Source of the DNA: Devosia aquimaris
GTDB taxonomy: Bacteria > Pseudomonadota > Alphaproteobacteria > Rhizobiales > Devosiaceae
Reading direction: 5' to 3'
DNA: 64,000 nucleotides
Assembly: GCF_020169335.1 (NCBI RefSeq)
Contig: NZ_JAIEZN010000001.1
Location: forward strand, 513,426 to 577,425
A model generated the notes under the pieces. The model did not search any database and was not told where the DNA came from. It was given only the letters and a program-made list of their open reading frames with translations. How positions within the stretch are numbered: the stretch's first letter is position 1; every line of letters begins with the position of its first letter. Shown here one piece after another: positions 50,879 to 60,500 of this stretch. A program made the translations under genes and the position numbers.

Positions 50879-52471
50879 ATGACCAAGACCCGCCTCTATA
50901 TCTTCGACACTACCCTGCGCGATGGCGCGCAGACCGCTGGCATCGAGTTCTCGCTCGAGGACAAGATTTCCATTGTTGGTCTGCTCGAAGAGCTGGGTGT
51001 CGACTATATTGAGGGCGGCTATCCCGGCGCAAACCCGGTCGATACGGCCTTCTTTGAGGCCAAGCGCACGCGGTCGGCTACGTTTACCGCCTTTGGCATG
51101 ACCAAGCGGGCAGGGCGCTCTGCCGCCAACGACCCCGGCGTGCAGGCTCTGGTCAATTCGCGTGCCGACGCTGTCTGCTTCGTGGCCAAGGCCTGGGATC
51201 ACCAGGTGGAGACGGCGCTGGAAATCTCCCTTGAGGATAATCTCGACAATCTGCGCGAGACCGTCCTGGCGGCCGTTGCCGCGGGCAAGGAAGCGCTGAT
51301 CGACTGCGAGCACTTCTTTGACGGCTACAAGGCCAATCCGGACTATGCGCTGTCCTGCGTGCGCACCGCGCTTGAGGCCGGCGCCCGCTGGGTCGTGCTC
51401 TGCGACACCAATGGCGGCACCATGCCGGCGGAAGTGTCCGCCATCGTCAAGGACGTGCAGGCCGTGGCCCCCGGCGATCGCCTCGGCATCCACGCCCATG
51501 ACGACACCGGTCAGGCCGTCGCCAACACGCTGGCGGCCGTCGAGGCCGGGGTCTGCCAGATCCAGGGCACGCTCAACGGCATCGGCGAGCGGTGCGGCAA
51601 TGCAAACTTGGTCACCATCATCCCCACGCTGGCGCTCAAGCCCTATTTTGCGGATCGTTTCGAGACCGGCATCGCCGCCAGTCGCCTCAAGCGCCTGACG
51701 CAGCTCTCCCGCGCCTTTGATGATCGGCTCAATCGCGCCCCGGCGCGGCAGGCGCCCTATGTGGGCGCCTCGGCCTTCGCCACCAAGGCGGGCATTCACG
51801 CGTCGGCCCTGCTCAAGGACTTTTCGAGTTATGAGCACGTTCAGCCCGAGAGCATCGGCAACGAGCGCTCCATCATGGTCAGCCAGCAGGCTGGCAAGTC
51901 CAACCTGCTGACAGCACTTGCCCGCCATGGCATTGCGCTGGCCAAGGACGACCCGCGCCTCGAGCGCCTGCTGGCCACCGTCAAGGAACGCGAATCGCGC
52001 GGCTATTCCTACGACGGTGCGGACGCATCCTTTGCCGTTCTGGCCCGCGATGTGTTGGGCGTCCTGCCCAGTTACTTCACGGTCGAGAACTATCGCGCCA
52101 GCGTCGAGCGGCGCCACAACGCCCAGGGCGACGAGGTCACTGTCACCGAAGCCGTGGTCAAGATCCGCGTCGAGGGCGAACTGCTGATGTCAGTCGCCGA
52201 GGGCAATGGCCCGGTCAACGCGCTGGATTTGGCGCTGCGCAAGGACCTGGGCAAGTATTCGTCGCGCATCGAGGACCTTGAGCTGGTCGACTTCAAGGTG
52301 CGTATCCTGGACGGCGGCACGGGCGCGGTCACCCGTGTACTGGTCGAGAGCCGGGATGGCACAGGCGAGCGCTGGTACACCATCGGCGTCTCCCCCAACA
52401 TCATTGATGCGTCCTTTGAAGCTCTGTATGAATCAATCACCTATAAGTTGCTGAAAACTGAGACGGCCTAG
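50879..52471 (+). CDS. cimA: Citramalate synthase
   Basis: A 530-aa enzyme of the isopropylmalate/citramalate synthase family, condensing acetyl-CoA with pyruvate to (R)-citramalate for a threonine-independent route to isoleucine. It begins with F-D-T-T-L-R-D-G-A-Q and has H-A-H-D-D-T-G for metal binding and N-G-I-G-E-R-C-G-N-A-N; a C-terminal LeuA-type regulatory dimer domain follows, probably giving isoleucine feedback control. The G-G-Y-P-G-A-N-P form and 530-residue length fit the CimA branch (TIGR00977) better than LeuA. It lies three bases after the third GFA-fold gene, so is probably co-transcribed from cysS. Confidence 0.93.
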   Translation: MTKTRLYIFDTTLRDGAQTAGIEFSLEDKISIVGLLEELGVDYIEGGYPGANPVDTAFFEAKRTRSATFTAFGMTKRAGRSAANDPGVQALVNSRADAVCFVAKAWDHQVETALEISLEDNLDNLRETVLAAVAAGKEALIDCEHFFDGYKANPDYALSCVRTALEAGARWVVLCDTNGGTMPAEVSAIVKDVQAVAPGDRLGIHAHDDTGQAVANTLAAVEAGVCQIQGTLNGIGERCGNANLVTIIPTLALKPYFADRFETGIAASRLKRLTQLSRAFDDRLNRAPARQAPYVGASAFATKAGIHASALLKDFSSYEHVQPESIGNERSIMVSQQAGKSNLLTALARHGIALAKDDPRLERLLATVKERESRGYSYDGADASFAVLARDVLGVLPSYFTVENYRASVERRHNAQGDEVTVTEAVVKIRVEGELLMSVAEGNGPVNALDLALRKDLGKYSSRIEDLELVDFKVRILDGGTGAVTRVLVESRDGTGERWYTIGVSPNIIDASFEALYESITYKLLKTETA

Positions 52472-52562
52472 GCCTCTTCGCGCACTTGGTTGAACCGGAC
52501 GGCTTGCCGTCATAACGGTCCGGGAGGACAAACTGGCCGATACCGCTTCAAAACAACCTCTG

Positions 52563-54302
52563 ATGCTCACCCTTGGCGCTGCTGCTGTCACGCTCGCCAT
52601 CGTTCTGGGCGTCCTGGCCGGTCCCAATGTCGTCAGCTGCTTCAATTCCGATGAGGGCATGGGTGTCTGCCTGCGTGGCAAGATGACCGAGGCCGGGCTC
52701 CTGCCCGGCGTCCAGCCCGCCGCCGTCGAAACCGCCACGACGGCTGCACCCGCAGAGACCCCGGCGGCAGACGCGGCCACGCCTGCCGAACCGGCCGTCA
52801 CGCCAGAGCCTGCGCCCGAGCCGGCTGCTGAAGCCCCGGCCACCGACGCCAAGGCCCCAGAGGGCCTGATTGCCGCCACCTTCGGCCTGCTTCGGGCCGA
52901 GCCCGACGGCTCGGTGGTGATTGCCGGCAGCGGCGCCCCGGGCAGCGAGATCGAGGTTTTCGCCAATGGCGCGCCCTTGGGCAAGACCAAGGTCGGCCCC
53001 AGCGGCGATTGGGTCATTGTCCCCGATGCGCCCATTCCGCCCGGTGGCACCGAGATCACTTTGGGCGAGGCCGGCAAGCCCGGCTTGGCCGAGCAGTCCT
53101 TTGTCGTCGCTATCAATGAAGACAAGACCAGTGAGCCGCTGGTGGTCGCCAGCACGCCGGGCGCCATCAGCGAAGTGCTGCAGGGCCTCAAGCCGGCTGG
53201 TGACACCAAGCTGGCCGCAGCCGACCCGGTCGCCACTGCGCCCATGCAGCCGTCGACACCGGCGACGCCGACCCCCGCAGCGCCTGCGCAGACGGCCGTG
53301 GATGCCTCTGCGGCCCCAGCCAGCGCACCAGCCACGGCGCCCGCAACCGAGCCCGCCGCCGCGGTGCCGTCGGCGGCACCTGCAGCGCCACAGCCTGAGC
53401 CGGTCGCTGCAGCACCGGCACCCGCCCCAGCGGCACCCGCAGCAGCATCCGGTGAACAGCCGGCGCCCGCTCCGGCAGACCCTGCGCCTGCGCCGCTTCA
53501 GGCTGAGGCCACGCCGCCCGCCGTGGCGCCCGAGGCTCCGGTTGAAGCAGCTTCTGCTTCTGCCCCCGCAGCCGAGGTGACTGTTCCTGCCGCGCCAGCG
53601 GTGGCAATGGCCCCGCCGACAATCGATGCGGTGGAAGTGGAAGGGGAGCGGTCCTTCTTTGCCGGTGCCGGCCCCGAGGGCGCGACGGTTCGCCTCTATG
53701 TCGATGACGTCTTTATCGCCGATGCCACGGTCACGGACGGGCGCTGGCTGGTGGAGGCGGGTAAGGTTTTGACCAAGCCAAGCCAGCGCGTGCGTGTGGA
53801 TGTGCTCGAGCCGGGCAGCGCCAACGTGGCCTCCCGCGCCGAAGTGGACTTCCGCATTGATCTGCCGGCGGCGCCGGCGGAACAGGCTGTCGCTACTGCC
53901 GAGACCGCCGCACCGGTTGCACCGGATGCAGCCACGGCTCCAGCCGCAGAGCCGGCTGCCCCGGCAACGGATGCGCCCGCAGCAGCGCCGGCTCCGGCGA
54001 CGGCCGAGGCCCAGCCTGAGGCGGCTGATGGAGCGGCCGCAGCGCCTGCTGCCGAACCGGCCCCCGCCGCCGACGTGCCCACGCTGGTGGCCGTTTCGGT
54101 TGGCAGCCTGGACGATCAGCGCTTCTCGGCGGGCAAGGCCATCATTCGCCGCGGCGACAATCTCTGGACCATTGCCCGCCGCGTTTATGGCGAAGGCATC
54201 AAGTACACCACGATCTACGAGGCCAACACGGGCCAGATCCGCGATCCGGATCGCATCTACCCCGGCCAGGTGTTCGAGTTGCCCCAGGGCGCACTGAACT
54301 GA
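52563..54302 (+). CDS. LysM-domain envelope protein, Ala/Pro-rich
   Basis: A 579-aa protein with an N-terminal membrane anchor (about residues 2-22), two bacterial Ig-like segments (about 105-190 and 350-435), long low-complexity Ala/Pro/Glu linkers and a C-terminal LysM domain (I-R-R-G-D-N-L-W-T-I-A-R-R-V-Y-G ... Y-P-G-Q-V-F-E-L-P). LysM binds peptidoglycan, so it probably spans the periplasm from the inner membrane to the wall. The first standard start is ATG 52563, but a better ribosome-binding site, GGAGG, sits five bases before an in-frame CTG at 52533; CTG may be the true start, adding ten residues. This type is common in Rhizobiales; function unknown. Confidence 0.9.
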   Translation: MLTLGAAAVTLAIVLGVLAGPNVVSCFNSDEGMGVCLRGKMTEAGLLPGVQPAAVETATTAAPAETPAADAATPAEPAVTPEPAPEPAAEAPATDAKAPEGLIAATFGLLRAEPDGSVVIAGSGAPGSEIEVFANGAPLGKTKVGPSGDWVIVPDAPIPPGGTEITLGEAGKPGLAEQSFVVAINEDKTSEPLVVASTPGAISEVLQGLKPAGDTKLAAADPVATAPMQPSTPATPTPAAPAQTAVDASAAPASAPATAPATEPAAAVPSAAPAAPQPEPVAAAPAPAPAAPAAASGEQPAPAPADPAPAPLQAEATPPAVAPEAPVEAASASAPAAEVTVPAAPAVAMAPPTIDAVEVEGERSFFAGAGPEGATVRLYVDDVFIADATVTDGRWLVEAGKVLTKPSQRVRVDVLEPGSANVASRAEVDFRIDLPAAPAEQAVATAETAAPVAPDAATAPAAEPAAPATDAPAAAPAPATAEAQPEAADGAAAAPAAEPAPAADVPTLVAVSVGSLDDQRFSAGKAIIRRGDNLWTIARRVYGEGIKYTTIYEANTGQIRDPDRIYPGQVFELPQGALN

Positions 54303-54310
54303 AGACAAAA

Positions 54311-54332
54311 TGGCCCGCCGCACGGCGGGCCA
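54311..54332 (+). terminator. Hairpin after the LysM gene
   Basis: Perfect 10-bp stem (54311-54320 with 54323-54332) with loop CA, eight bases after the stop. The following TTGATTATTT is only a partial T-tract. Confidence 0.65.
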
Positions 54333-54370
54333 TTGATTATTTGGGCCATTGGTCCCATGTATATCGCAAG

Positions 54371-54715
54371 ATGACGATAAAATCAGTCCAGCCCATGCAA
54401 GACGACGATATTGCGACCATCATGCGCGCGCTCGGCCACCCCGTGCGCCTCAATATTCTGCGCATTCTGTCCAACCAGCAGCGGCCAGAATGCTGCTGCG
54501 CCGATGTGACCGAATCCCTCACCCTGGCGCAGTCCACCGTCAGCCAGCACATCAAGGTTCTGCTCGATGCCGGCCTGATCGAGCGCAAGCCTCGCGGCAC
54601 GCGCAACTGCTACATCGTTCAGCATGAACGCCTCGCTGCCCTGGGCTCTGCCTATTCGGGCATGGTTGCCGCGCTTGGTCCGGCCACACCCAAAATGGAA
54701 GCGGAACCCGCCTGA
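54371..54715 (+). CDS. ArsR-family regulator with a triple-cysteine motif
   Basis: A 114-aa winged-helix repressor of the ArsR/SmtB family: A-L-G-H-P-V-R-L-N-I-L-R-I-L, recognition helix L-A-Q-S-T-V-S-Q-H-I-K-V-L. Three consecutive cysteines (Cys41-43 in P-E-C-C-C-A-D-V) lie where ArsR repressors carry their C-V-C-D-L arsenite/metal site, so thiol binding of a metal(loid) or a redox signal is likely. Start alternatives are 54371 and 54395 (M-Q-D-D-D). Its TGA shares a base with the ATG of the Atm1-type exporter gene (TGATG), so it probably controls that gene and itself. Confidence 0.9.
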   Translation: MTIKSVQPMQDDDIATIMRALGHPVRLNILRILSNQQRPECCCADVTESLTLAQSTVSQHIKVLLDAGLIERKPRGTRNCYIVQHERLAALGSAYSGMVAALGPATPKMEAEPA

Positions 54716-56610
54716 TGCCGCCTGACAGTGCTGCCAAGAAGCCGTCCGTTAACGCGGACGAAGGCTCCGTTTTTGCCACGATCAAGAACCTGTGGACCTA
54801 TATGTGGCCCGCCGACCGCGCCGACCTGCGGCTGCGGGTTGTGCTGGCCATCGGCGCCCTGCTGCTGAGCAAGGTCGCCACCACGCTCGTCCCCTTTGCC
54901 TATAAGGGCATCATCGACAGCCTCGACGGCGCCGCGCCGGACAGCAACCTGATCTTCGGCCTTGCCGTGCCCATCGTGCTGGTGATCGCCTATGTGGTCG
55001 GCAATATCGCTGACGCCGGCTTCCAGCAGCTGCGCGACGTGCTGTTTGCCAGCGTCGGCCAGAACGCCGTGCGCAAGCTGGCCCTGCGGACATTCCACCA
55101 CCTGCATCGGCTGTCCCTGCGCTTCCATCTGGCGCGCCGCACCGGCGGATTGAGCCGCGTCATCGAGCGTGGCACCAAGGGCATTGAGACCATCGTACGC
55201 TTCACGATGCTCAATATCGCGCCCACCCTGGTCGAATTCATCATCACCGCCGTCATCTTCGTGTGGATGTTCGGCGTCAGCTATCTGGGCGTGCTGGTGG
55301 TGATGATCTGGGGCTACCTCTATTTCACCATCAAGGCCTCCAACTGGCGCATCTCCATCCGTCGGGACATGAACAATTCCGACACCGACGCCAATGGCAA
55401 GGCGATCGACAGCCTGCTCAATTTCGAGACGGTCAAATACTTCGCCAATGAGAAGATGGAGGCGGACCGCTACGACGTCTCCATGGCCGGCTATGAGCGC
55501 TCGGCCATCCGCATCTGGACCTCGCTGGGCTTCCTCAACTTCGGCCAGGCGGTGATCTTCTACGGCGGCTTCCTGGTCATCGCGATCATGTCGGTGATCG
55601 GCGTGATGAACAAGACGCTGACCTTGGGCGATTTCGTGCTGCTCAACACCTTCCTGATGCAGGTCTATCGTCCGCTCAACTTCATCGGTTTCGTCTATCG
55701 CGAACTGCGCCAGGGGCTGACCGACATCGAAGAGATGTTCAAGCTGCTCGACCAGGATCCCGAGATCGAGGACAAGGCCGACGCCAAGCCGCTGACCATC
55801 ACCGGGCCGGTGATCCGCTTCGACAATGTGACGTTCCACTATGATACCGATCGCCCCATTCTCAAGGGCGTGAGCTTCGAGGTGCCGGCAGGCAAGACGG
55901 TCGCCATCGTGGGCCCCACAGGCGCCGGCAAATCCACCATCTCGCGGCTGCTCTACCGCTTCTACGATGTCACCGGTGGCGCCATCACGATTGATGGTCA
56001 GGACCTGCGCGACGTGACGCAGGAGAGCCTGCGCCGGGCCATCGGCATGGTGCCGCAGGATACCGTGCTGTTCAACGACACCATCGGCTACAACATCGAA
56101 TACGGTCGCCCCGGCGCGTCGGCAGAAGACGTGCGTGCGGCCGCTGCCATGGCCCAGGTTGGTCCCTTCATCGAGACCCTGCCCAAGGGCTACGATACGC
56201 CGGTCGGCGAACGTGGCCTCAAGCTGTCCGGTGGCGAGAAGCAGCGCGTGGCCATTGCCCGCACCATCCTCAAGGCCCCGTCGATCCTGATCCTCGACGA
56301 GGCGACGTCGGCGCTCGATACCAAGACCGAGCGGGACATCCAGTCGGCTTTGGATGTGGTGTCGCAGAACCGCACGACTGTGGTCATCGCCCACCGGCTC
56401 TCGACGGTCGTCAATGCCGACGAAATCCTGGTGCTGCGCGAGGGTGTGGTGGCCGAGCGCGGCAACCACCAGCAATTGCTGGCCCAGGATGGTCTCTACG
56501 CCCAGATGTGGAATCGCCAGCGCGAGGCCACCGAGGCCGAGGAAAAGCTGTTGCAGACTGCCAACGACCCCGACGGCTTCGTCAAGCGCGGCACCCCGGC
56601 TGCGGAATAG
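54715..56610 (+). CDS. Atm1/HMT1-type ABC exporter half-transporter
   Basis: A 631-aa half-exporter with about six membrane helices (residues 38-330) and a C-terminal ATPase: Walker A G-P-T-G-A-G-K-S-T, signature L-S-G-G-E-K-Q-R, Walker B I-L-I-L-D-E-A-T-S-A-L-D, H-loop A-H-R-L-S-T. Membrane segments such as H-L-H-R-L-S-L-R-F-H-L-x-R-R-T-G-G, N-F-E-T-V-K-Y-F-x-N-E and L-N-F-I-G-F-V-Y-R-E-L-R-Q are the hallmarks of the Atm1/ABCB7 group. Bacterial members (the Novosphingobium type) export glutathione-metal conjugates and confer metal resistance. Coupling to a Cys-rich ArsR regulator supports a metal/thiol role here. Confidence 0.93.
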   Translation: MPPDSAAKKPSVNADEGSVFATIKNLWTYMWPADRADLRLRVVLAIGALLLSKVATTLVPFAYKGIIDSLDGAAPDSNLIFGLAVPIVLVIAYVVGNIADAGFQQLRDVLFASVGQNAVRKLALRTFHHLHRLSLRFHLARRTGGLSRVIERGTKGIETIVRFTMLNIAPTLVEFIITAVIFVWMFGVSYLGVLVVMIWGYLYFTIKASNWRISIRRDMNNSDTDANGKAIDSLLNFETVKYFANEKMEADRYDVSMAGYERSAIRIWTSLGFLNFGQAVIFYGGFLVIAIMSVIGVMNKTLTLGDFVLLNTFLMQVYRPLNFIGFVYRELRQGLTDIEEMFKLLDQDPEIEDKADAKPLTITGPVIRFDNVTFHYDTDRPILKGVSFEVPAGKTVAIVGPTGAGKSTISRLLYRFYDVTGGAITIDGQDLRDVTQESLRRAIGMVPQDTVLFNDTIGYNIEYGRPGASAEDVRAAAAMAQVGPFIETLPKGYDTPVGERGLKLSGGEKQRVAIARTILKAPSILILDEATSALDTKTERDIQSALDVVSQNRTTVVIAHRLSTVVNADEILVLREGVVAERGNHQQLLAQDGLYAQMWNRQREATEAEEKLLQTANDPDGFVKRGTPAAE

Positions 56611-57045
56611 GGGCAACCCAAAGCGCCGCGCGGTCCACGGAGCTGCGGGTGCTCTGTCAGTCGCGCATGGCACTCATGGTATTGCACCGTGCGGCAATGG
56701 CGAGACCGAGGTCTTGTTATGCGGGTAGTCCGCGTGTGGTGAAACCCAGGTCTCGCCATCGCTTCCGGGGTGAGGCCATATTCTGGCTCACAGGCACCGT
56801 TGGATCGGGCGGCACTCCGGACAGGCGACCCCGTCCCCCGTATCCCCCCGCCAACCGTTCGTCGCGACCGCGCAGTAGATGCGAGGGGAAGGCGTGAGGA
56901 CACGCCAGCTTTTGGCTGCAGGGATAAGCGGGCAGGGCCCCCGTTCACGGCCAAGACCTGCCGGCGGCGGCGCCGATCACCGCGCGATCACCTCACACCT
57001 CGTAGCGCGCTTGTCCAACCGCAGGGTCTGGGGCACGATGACGGC
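56611..57045. other. 435-base non-coding stretch with strong inverted repeats; possible structured RNA
   Basis: No open frame here looks like a gene. A perfect 11-bp inverted repeat (56697-56707 with 56749-56759) encloses 41 bases that contain a smaller GCGG/CCGC hairpin (56721-56724 with 56730-56733). A second hairpin follows at 56770-56791 (8 paired bases, one bulged G). Short direct repeats flank it: GCACCGT at 56684 and 56794, GGCACTC at 56669 and 56811. I looked for RNase P, SRP, tmRNA, 6S and tRNA signatures on both strands and could not match any. Direction of transcription is unknown. Confidence 0.45.
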
Positions 57046-57519
57046 ATGTCCGCCATATCCCTCATCGCTGCCCGCCCGGATCAGAAGCCTGTCGTGGCCA
57101 ATCTGATCCAGCTCTATCTCTACGACATGACCGAGTTCATGCCGTTTCCAGTCAGCGCAGACGGGCGCTTCGAGTACGACTTCCTCGACCGGTTCTGGCA
57201 GCATCCCTATCTCATCATGGCGGGAGACGAGATCGCCGGCTTTGCGCTGGTGGTCGACACCTGCCCGCTGACGGGCCGCACGCCCTGCTGGTTCATGGCC
57301 GAGTTTTTCGTGCTCAAGGCCTATCGGCGCCGCGGGGCAGGGCAGGCGGCATTGGCCGCAGCGCTGGCCCGTCATCAGGGCGACTGGCACATCGCCGTGC
57401 CCCACGCCAACCGGGCAGCCGCGAGCTTCTGGCAGAAGGCAGGCGCAGACCGCGGAGCCCCCGCGCGCGACATCAGCTTCGAGGGCGATGACTGGCGGCT
57501 CTACAGCGTGGTTGCTTGA
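57046..57519 (+). CDS. GNAT-family N-acetyltransferase
   Basis: A 157-aa GNAT protein with the acetyl-CoA loop R-R-R-G-A-G-Q-A-A-L, preceded by the strand A-E-F-F-V-L-K-A-Y, and a C-terminal N-R-A-A-A-S-F-W-Q-K-A-G segment. The N-terminal L-I-Q-L-Y-L-Y-D-M-T-E-F part resembles uncharacterised single-domain acetyltransferases; substrate unknown. M-S-A-I-S at 57046 was chosen on family length; its ribosome-binding site is weak, and the frame is open to 56770. A bidirectional terminator separates it from the convergent RND gene. Confidence 0.86.
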   Translation: MSAISLIAARPDQKPVVANLIQLYLYDMTEFMPFPVSADGRFEYDFLDRFWQHPYLIMAGDEIAGFALVVDTCPLTGRTPCWFMAEFFVLKAYRRRGAGQAALAAALARHQGDWHIAVPHANRAAASFWQKAGADRGAPARDISFEGDDWRLYSVVA

Positions 57520-57523
57520 AACA

Positions 57524-57551
57524 AAAAGGCCCGCATTGCTGCGGGCCTTTT
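57524..57551. terminator. Bidirectional intrinsic terminator
   Basis: Perfect 12-bp AAAA-GC stem (57524-57535 with 57540-57551) and loop TTGC, with T-runs on both strands. It serves the GNAT gene on the plus strand and the RND efflux operon on the minus strand. Confidence 0.9.
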
Positions 57552-57572
57552 GCTTGAGTGTCTGCGCCGTAC

Positions 57573-60500
57573 CTATTCGGCGGCTTCGGGGCGATCCGGA
57601 CGGCTGACCACGGTCACGCCGTTCTGTTCCTTCTGCACCAGCCCTGCATCCTGGCTGACGATGTAGCGCTTGGCGCCGTCGGCATCGGCCGGGATTTCCA
57701 CCGCCATGCCGTCGAACCCGGCTGGCACCGCCATGGCAGGCTGGCCACCACGACCGGTGACGAAGCGGCCCAGGCGGGCGAACTGGTGGCCGATCCAGCG
57801 GATCTGCTTCCACAGCACATTGGGCGCAACCACCATCACCGGCACCATCACCAGCGTCAGGGCGGTCGAGACGAACAGGCCGGACACCAGAGCCGCCGAG
57901 AGGTGGATGAACCACGAGCCGGCAATGCCGCCCACCACGATTTCGCGGCGGATAAAGTCGAACTCCACATTGAGCGCCATCGGGATGACGCCCAGCGCCG
58001 TCACGGTGGCGGTCAGGAGCACTGGACGCACACGCTGGCTGATGGTCAGCAGCATGGCCTTGATGGGCTCGACATGCTCGTCGCGCTGGTAGTGGTTGTA
58101 GGTGTCGATCAGCACGATGCCGTTCTTCACCACGATGCCGGCCAGGGCCACGATGCCCAGGCCCGTCATGATGGCCGAGAAGCTCATGCCCGTGACCACC
58201 ATGCCCAGCAACACGCCGCCCAGTGACATGATCACCGTCGAAAGCGTCACCACCACCTGCCAGAAGCTGTTGTACTCCAGCAGCAGGATCAGGAAGATCA
58301 GGAACATCGCCGCGCCGAATGCCGACACGATGAAGGCATTGGTGTCGTCCACCTGCTCGGCCGCGCCGCCATAGACGATCTTGACCGACGACGGCCAGTC
58401 CTGCGTGGCCTGCCATTCCTTGATCTGTTCGATCTTGGCATCGGAGGTCACCGGCTCGCCCGCCGCATTGGTCGGGTTGAGATTGGCAGCCACGCCCATG
58501 GCGTAGACGCCATTGCGACGCGAGATATTGGCCACCTTGGGCACAGCCGTGCGTTCGATGAAATTGCTCACCGGCACCAGGCCCTGCGCTGTCACGATGC
58601 GCAGCGAGTCAAGCGCGTCAAAGGTACGCTCTTCCTCTGGCAGACGAACGCGGATGTCGAGTTCATCGCCGCCGTCATCGGGGCGATAGCTGCCCAGCTT
58701 GACGCCCGAGGTTACCAGCTGGACATAGGGGCTGAGCTCGCGCACGCCGATGCCATATTTGGCGGCCGCTTCGCGGTCGATGGTCACCTGCCAGTCGATA
58801 CCCGGAGCCGGACGACCATCTTCGATATCGATGGTGTCACCCAGCTCGTTCTCGATGTAGTCGCGCAGCTTGGCAACCGATGGCGCGATGTCGTCATAGA
58901 CCGTGCCCTCGACGCGCAAATTGATGGCCTTGCCTGCCGGCGGACCGTTTTCCTGGGCGGCGATCTGAACTTCAAGACCCGAGATATCGGCCACCCGGTC
59001 ACGGATGTTCTGGAAGATCACGGCAGCCTTGTCGCGCTCGTTATAGGGCAGCAGCTGCAGGTTGAACGAACCGATGGTGTCGGGCGGGCTGCCCGAGCCC
59101 AGGCCGCCGCCGTTGCCGCCGCCAAAGCTCATGATGACATCCTGGATGCCCTGCACCTGCAGGATCTCGTTCTCGACCTCGACCAGCATGTCGCGGATCT
59201 CGATCGGCGAGTAATTGCCGCGCGTGATCACGTTGACGGTGCCGAACTCGGGCTCGGACGCCGGGAAGGCTTCCGAGGTCGGGTTGCTGTTGGCGTAGAG
59301 CACGAACATCGAGATGATGAGCGCAAACCCCACGGCCAGTGTCGGCAAGGGCTGGTGCAGCAGGTGCTGCATGGTCCGCACATAAACGCCCGTCAGCCCG
59401 CCCACCTTCTTGGGGTCGAACTTGTCAGCATACATCACCATGTCGGCCTTTTCCTTGGCCACCGGATCCACATGCGTGGACGCGATCAAGGCGCCGATGA
59501 TGGGCATGAAGATCAGCGCCGACACCAGCGAGGCACACATCACCACGATCACGATGATCGGCAGATAGCTCATGAACTTGCCGATGATGCCCGGCCAGAA
59601 CAGCAGGGGCACGAAGGCACCCAGCGTGGTGAAGGTCGCCGACACCACAGGCACGAACATCTTGCGCGCAGCCATGATGAAGGCCTCCTTCTTGGAGACA
59701 CCTTCCATCAGTTTGCGCTCGGCATACTCGACCACCACGATGGGGTCGTCCACCAGCACACCCACGGCCAGCACCAGGCCAAACATGATCATCATATTGA
59801 TGGTCATGCCCATCATCTGCACGACGAGGAACGCGATCATGAACGAGATCGGGATCGACATGCCGATCATGATCGCGGGGCGCACGCCGAGCGTGGCCAC
59901 GCAGGTGATCAGCACGAGGGCCACGGCGGTCAGCACGGCAGCTTCGAGCGAGCGGAAAAGGCCCTTGGTCGAATCCGCCTGGTCGATCAGGAAGCTGGTT
60001 TCGATGCCCTTGGGCCAATCGGCGGTGAATTCCTCGGTGACGCGGCGCACATCATCGGAAATGGTGATGACATTGCTGCCCAGCTTCTTGACCACGCCCA
60101 GCGTGATCGCGGGCTGGCCATTCACATGCGCATACTGGGTCGCATCCTTGAACGTCCGGGTGATCGTCGCCACGTCTCCAAAGGTGACGACGGTGTCGCC
60201 CGAGGTCTTGAGCGGCAGCGTGTAGACATCCTGCGCGTTCTTGATCAGGCCGGGGACTTCGACGTTGAACGAACCCTGGCCGCTGTCCAGCGTACCGCCG
60301 GGCACCACCATGTTGTTCTTGGAGAGCGCATCGAGCAGCTGGGCTGCCGTCAGGTCATAGGCTTCGAGGCGGTTGAGGTCGATGGTGACCTCGAGCACTT
60401 CGTCTCGCGAGCCCGACAGGGTCACGCTCTGCACATTGCCCATGCCCTCGAGCTCTTCCCTGAGGTCCTTGGCGCGGCGCACCAGTTCCTGCTCGGGCAC

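Noticed and set aside
50342-52117. 591-aa open frame on the minus strand
   Set aside because: Antisense to the third GFA gene and cimA; shadow.
52700-54070. Ala/Pro-rich repeats in the LysM gene as a DNA repeat or CRISPR-like array
   Set aside because: The repeats are irregular at DNA level and are explained by low-complexity protein linkers.
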